Source: Orlajensenia sp037404875 (GTDB lineage Bacteria > Actinomycetota > Actinomycetes > Actinomycetales > Microbacteriaceae). Taken from it: a DNA stretch of 64,000 bases. Below, one piece after another: positions 61,983 through 64,000 of this stretch. The stretch's first letter is position 1; every line of letters starts with the position of its first letter. A program made the translations under genes and the position numbers. The stretch lies in assembly GCF_037404875.1 (NCBI RefSeq), contig NZ_JBBELO010000034.1, positions 1 to 64,000 on the forward strand, in the 5' to 3' direction. The notes under the pieces are model-generated. The model made no database searches. It was given only the letters and a program-made list of their open reading frames with translations, and had not been told where the DNA came from.

Positions 61983-63305
61983 GTGATCGAGAGGCGTGCT
62001 GTGTCGTTCATCGCCCTGTCCCCCGAGCAGGCGGCGGTCTTCGAGGCGATCGAGTCCACGCGCGACCACGTCTTCGTCACCGGCCGGGCCGGCACCGGCA
62101 AGTCGACGCTGCTGAACCACCTCAACTGGAACACCGAGAAGCAGATCGTCATCTGCGCGCCCACCGGAGTCGCCGCCCTCGGGGTGGGCGGTCAGACCAT
62201 CCACTCCCTCTTCCGGCTGCCGATCGGGCTGATCGCCGATCACGAGATCGACCAGAACGACGTCACCAGAAAGCTGCTCAACACCATCGACACGCTCGTC
62301 GTAGACGAGGTCAGCATGGTCAGCGCCGACCTGCTGGATGCGATGGACCGCAGCCTGAGGCAGGCGCGCCAGAAGCCCGAGGTTCCCTTCGGCGGCGTGC
62401 AGGTGGTGCTCTTCGGCGATCCGTACCAGCTCGCTCCCGTTCCCGGCGACGCCGACGAGCGCGCGTACTACCTGGACCACTACCGCTCGATGTGGTTCTT
62501 CGACGCGCACGTCTGGCAGGAGGCCGGTCTGCGCATCTTCGAACTCGGCGAGATCCACCGCCAGAGCGACGCCGGCTTCAAGCACATGCTCAACGCCGTG
62601 CGCCACGGCCAGGTGACGCCCGAGATCGGTGGAGCGCTCAACGGCTACGGCGCGCGGCGCCCGCTGCCAGAAGAGGGCGCCATCACCCTCGCCACCCGGA
62701 ACGACACGGTCAATCGCATCAACGCCGCCGCGCTGCGCCGCCTGCCCGGCAAGTCCCATACCAACGAGGCGGAGGTGGTCGGCGAATTCACCGGCCGCGC
62801 CTTCCCCGCAGACGAACGGCTCGAGCTCAAGGTGGGCGCGCAGGTGATGTTCCTGCGCAACGACAGCGGCGCCGAGGGCGGTCCCCGGTGGGTCAACGGC
62901 ACCCTGGGAACGGTCACCCGCATATCGGGCAACGTCTGGGTGGAGGTGGACGGGGAGGAGCACGAGGTCGAGCCGGCGGTCTGGGAGAAGATCAAGTACA
63001 GCTACGACCCCCTCACGAAGAAGCTCGCCAAGGATGTCATCGGCGAGTTCACCCAGTACCCTTTGCGGCTCGCGTGGGCGGTCACGGTGCACAAGTCGCA
63101 GGGCGCGACCTATGACACCGCCATCATCGACCTCGGAGCCCGCGCGTTCAGCCCGGGGCAGACCTACGTCGCGCTGAGCCGGCTGACGAGCATCCGGGGT
63201 TTGTACCTTGCCCGACCGCTGCGCCCGAGCGACATCATCGTCGACCCCGACGTGGTGCGATTCATGCAGGGCGGCCCCGCCCCGGTCGAAGGCGACCTGG
63301 AATAG
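61983..63305 (+). CDS. PIF1-like superfamily 1 helicase / AAA ATPase
   Basis: This 440-residue protein has Walker A VTGRAGTGKSTLLNHL, motif Ia APTGVAALGVGGQTIHSLFR, Walker B TLVVDEVSMVSADLLDAMD, FGDPYQLAPVP and the C-terminal WAVTVHKSQGATYDTAIIDL with YVALSRLTSIRGLYL. These are the motifs of the PIF1/RecD2 group, which unwinds 5' to 3'. Nuclease or RecB/C partners are absent. GTG 61983 has GGAGAG 5 bases upstream; GTG 62001 is an alternative. Stands alone. Confidence 0.9.
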   Translation: MIERRAVSFIALSPEQAAVFEAIESTRDHVFVTGRAGTGKSTLLNHLNWNTEKQIVICAPTGVAALGVGGQTIHSLFRLPIGLIADHEIDQNDVTRKLLNTIDTLVVDEVSMVSADLLDAMDRSLRQARQKPEVPFGGVQVVLFGDPYQLAPVPGDADERAYYLDHYRSMWFFDAHVWQEAGLRIFELGEIHRQSDAGFKHMLNAVRHGQVTPEIGGALNGYGARRPLPEEGAITLATRNDTVNRINAAALRRLPGKSHTNEAEVVGEFTGRAFPADERLELKVGAQVMFLRNDSGAEGGPRWVNGTLGTVTRISGNVWVEVDGEEHEVEPAVWEKIKYSYDPLTKKLAKDVIGEFTQYPLRLAWAVTVHKSQGATYDTAIIDLGARAFSPGQTYVALSRLTSIRGLYLARPLRPSDIIVDPDVVRFMQGGPAPVEGDLE

Positions 63306-63385
63306 CCGCGCAGCGCCGACGCGTGCCGGGCTTTGTCGCGCATTCGTTATGCGCGCCCCCGGGGCCGCGCGCGTATCGACACCGA

Positions 63386-63391
63386 TAGAAT
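63386..63391 (+). promoter_or_regulatory. -10 element of the terminal lipoprotein gene
   Basis: TAGAAT at 63386-63391, followed 20 bp later by a GGAGGGGGAGA ribosome site before GTG 63420. Confidence 0.5.
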
Positions 63392-63419
63392 CAGGGCACC
63401 GGGGGCGGAGGGGGAGACG

Positions 63420-64000
63420 TGAGCAGCAGCCGACGACGGATGCGCGTTGCCGGCGCCCTCGCCATCACGCTGGCGCTCGCGCTCACGGCCTGCACGGCTC
63501 CCGGCTATGCACGCTCGAAGCTGCCGTCGTCGGCATCCGCATCCCTGCCCAAGGAGACCGCGGACGCCTTGAAGGCCGCCGTCGACAGTGCCATGGCGCA
63601 GTCCGCCTCCTCCGGCGTCGTCGCCGGCGTCTGGGCGCCCTGGGCGGGGGAGTGGACGACGGCGTCGGGAACCACCACCATCGGCGGGCACACTCCGATG
63701 AACACCGACGAGCACTTCCGCATCGGCGAGCTCACCCGGGGGATGACCTGCACCGTTCTGCTGCGGCTCGTGGAGGAGAAGGTGGTGCGCCTCGATGAGC
63801 AGCTCATCGACGTGCTGCCCTCCGTACCCGGAACCGACGGGATCACCCTGGGCCAGCTCTGCCAGGGGACCTCAGGACTGGCCGACTACTCGACGATGCT
63901 CGCCGGCCAGTTCGCGCAGAACCCGGAACGCATCTGGCCGCCCCTGGAGCTGGCGTCCAACGGCTTGGCCGGCGGACGTGTGGCCGCGCCCGGCACGGTC
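63420..64000 (+). CDS. Beta-lactamase-fold lipoprotein lacking the SxxK motif (3' end outside window)
   Basis: The frame is open to the last base (193 codons). It begins with a signal peptide and lipobox (LALALTAC, Cys25), then resembles the class C beta-lactamase/D-Ala-D-Ala carboxypeptidase family: FRIGELTRGMTCTVLLRLVE and LCQGTSGLADYST. In active members the first segment holds Ser-x-x-Lys; here it reads Glu-Leu-Thr-Arg, so both catalytic residues are replaced. It is probably a non-catalytic, penicillin-binding-like surface protein. The later KTG-type motif would lie beyond the window. Confidence 0.8.

Overview
This window is the replication-origin region of a high-GC actinobacterium. The gene content and order (rpmH-rnpA-yidD-yidC-jag-rsmG-parA-parB on one side of dnaA, and dnaN-gnd-recF-dciA-gyrB-gyrA on the other), the short 5' leaders and many GTG starts, and the DUF3566 and DUF6049 actinobacterial proteins all point to Actinomycetota. 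The protein style best fits Microbacteriaceae. The family assignment is inferred from protein resemblance, not from rRNA.

Layout. 1-450: remnant of an IS3-type element (orfA intact, orfB cut by what looks like the end of another IS). 480-1535: two short arrays of about 125-bp repeats carrying the palindromic core CCCTGAGCCTGTCGAAGGG, with a GIY-YIG nuclease gene between them. 1541-4402: rhomboid protease, cyclophilin, a small membrane protein, a NUDIX hydrolase and tRNA-Ala/tRNA-Ile. 4489-15244 (mostly minus strand): DUF3566, gyrA, gyrB, dciA, recF, gnd, dnaN, the presumed oriC (13380-13834) and dnaA. 15632-21024 (plus strand): rpmH, rnpA, yidD, yidC, jag, rsmG, parA, parB.

21025-21772 is the most striking stretch. 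It is a tandem array of about 109-bp units, each holding one ParB-binding parS palindrome (GTTTCACGTGAAAC) between inverted arms of the same palindromic repeat family seen at 480-1535. With the copies at the rsmG start and inside parA, seven perfect and two degraded parS sites lie within 3.7 kb.

21773-31036 holds ddl, an aminotransferase, trxA, trxB, murJ, the DUF6049 gene and cca. 31274-34834 is the rpsF-ssb-rpsR-rplI operon followed by dnaB, with a cluster of DnaA-box-like sequences between rplI and dnaB. 34835-39690 looks like an accessory segment: two alpha/beta hydrolases, an AraC-type regulator, a RidA protein and long empty stretches. 39691-46961 mixes LtrA, RidA, small membrane proteins, purB, a low-molecular-weight phosphatase and a two-gene unit of a small helical protein plus a lipase-like protein. 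47051-51754 is an aminotransferase followed by a complete E1alpha-E1beta-E2 2-oxoacid dehydrogenase operon. 51879-58393 holds an FKBP lipoprotein, a five-gene zinc uptake operon ending in its own Fur/Zur regulator with a visible Zur box, cysteine-poor ribosomal proteins L28, L33 and S14, and HU. The end carries a CopD-CtaG membrane fusion, an unknown membrane protein, a PIF1-like helicase and the start of a beta-lactamase-fold lipoprotein that lacks its catalytic SxxK motif.

Most of the window is housekeeping and co-oriented with replication away from dnaA/dnaN. The novelty is mainly in repeat architecture and a few accessory genes, not in a large new operon.
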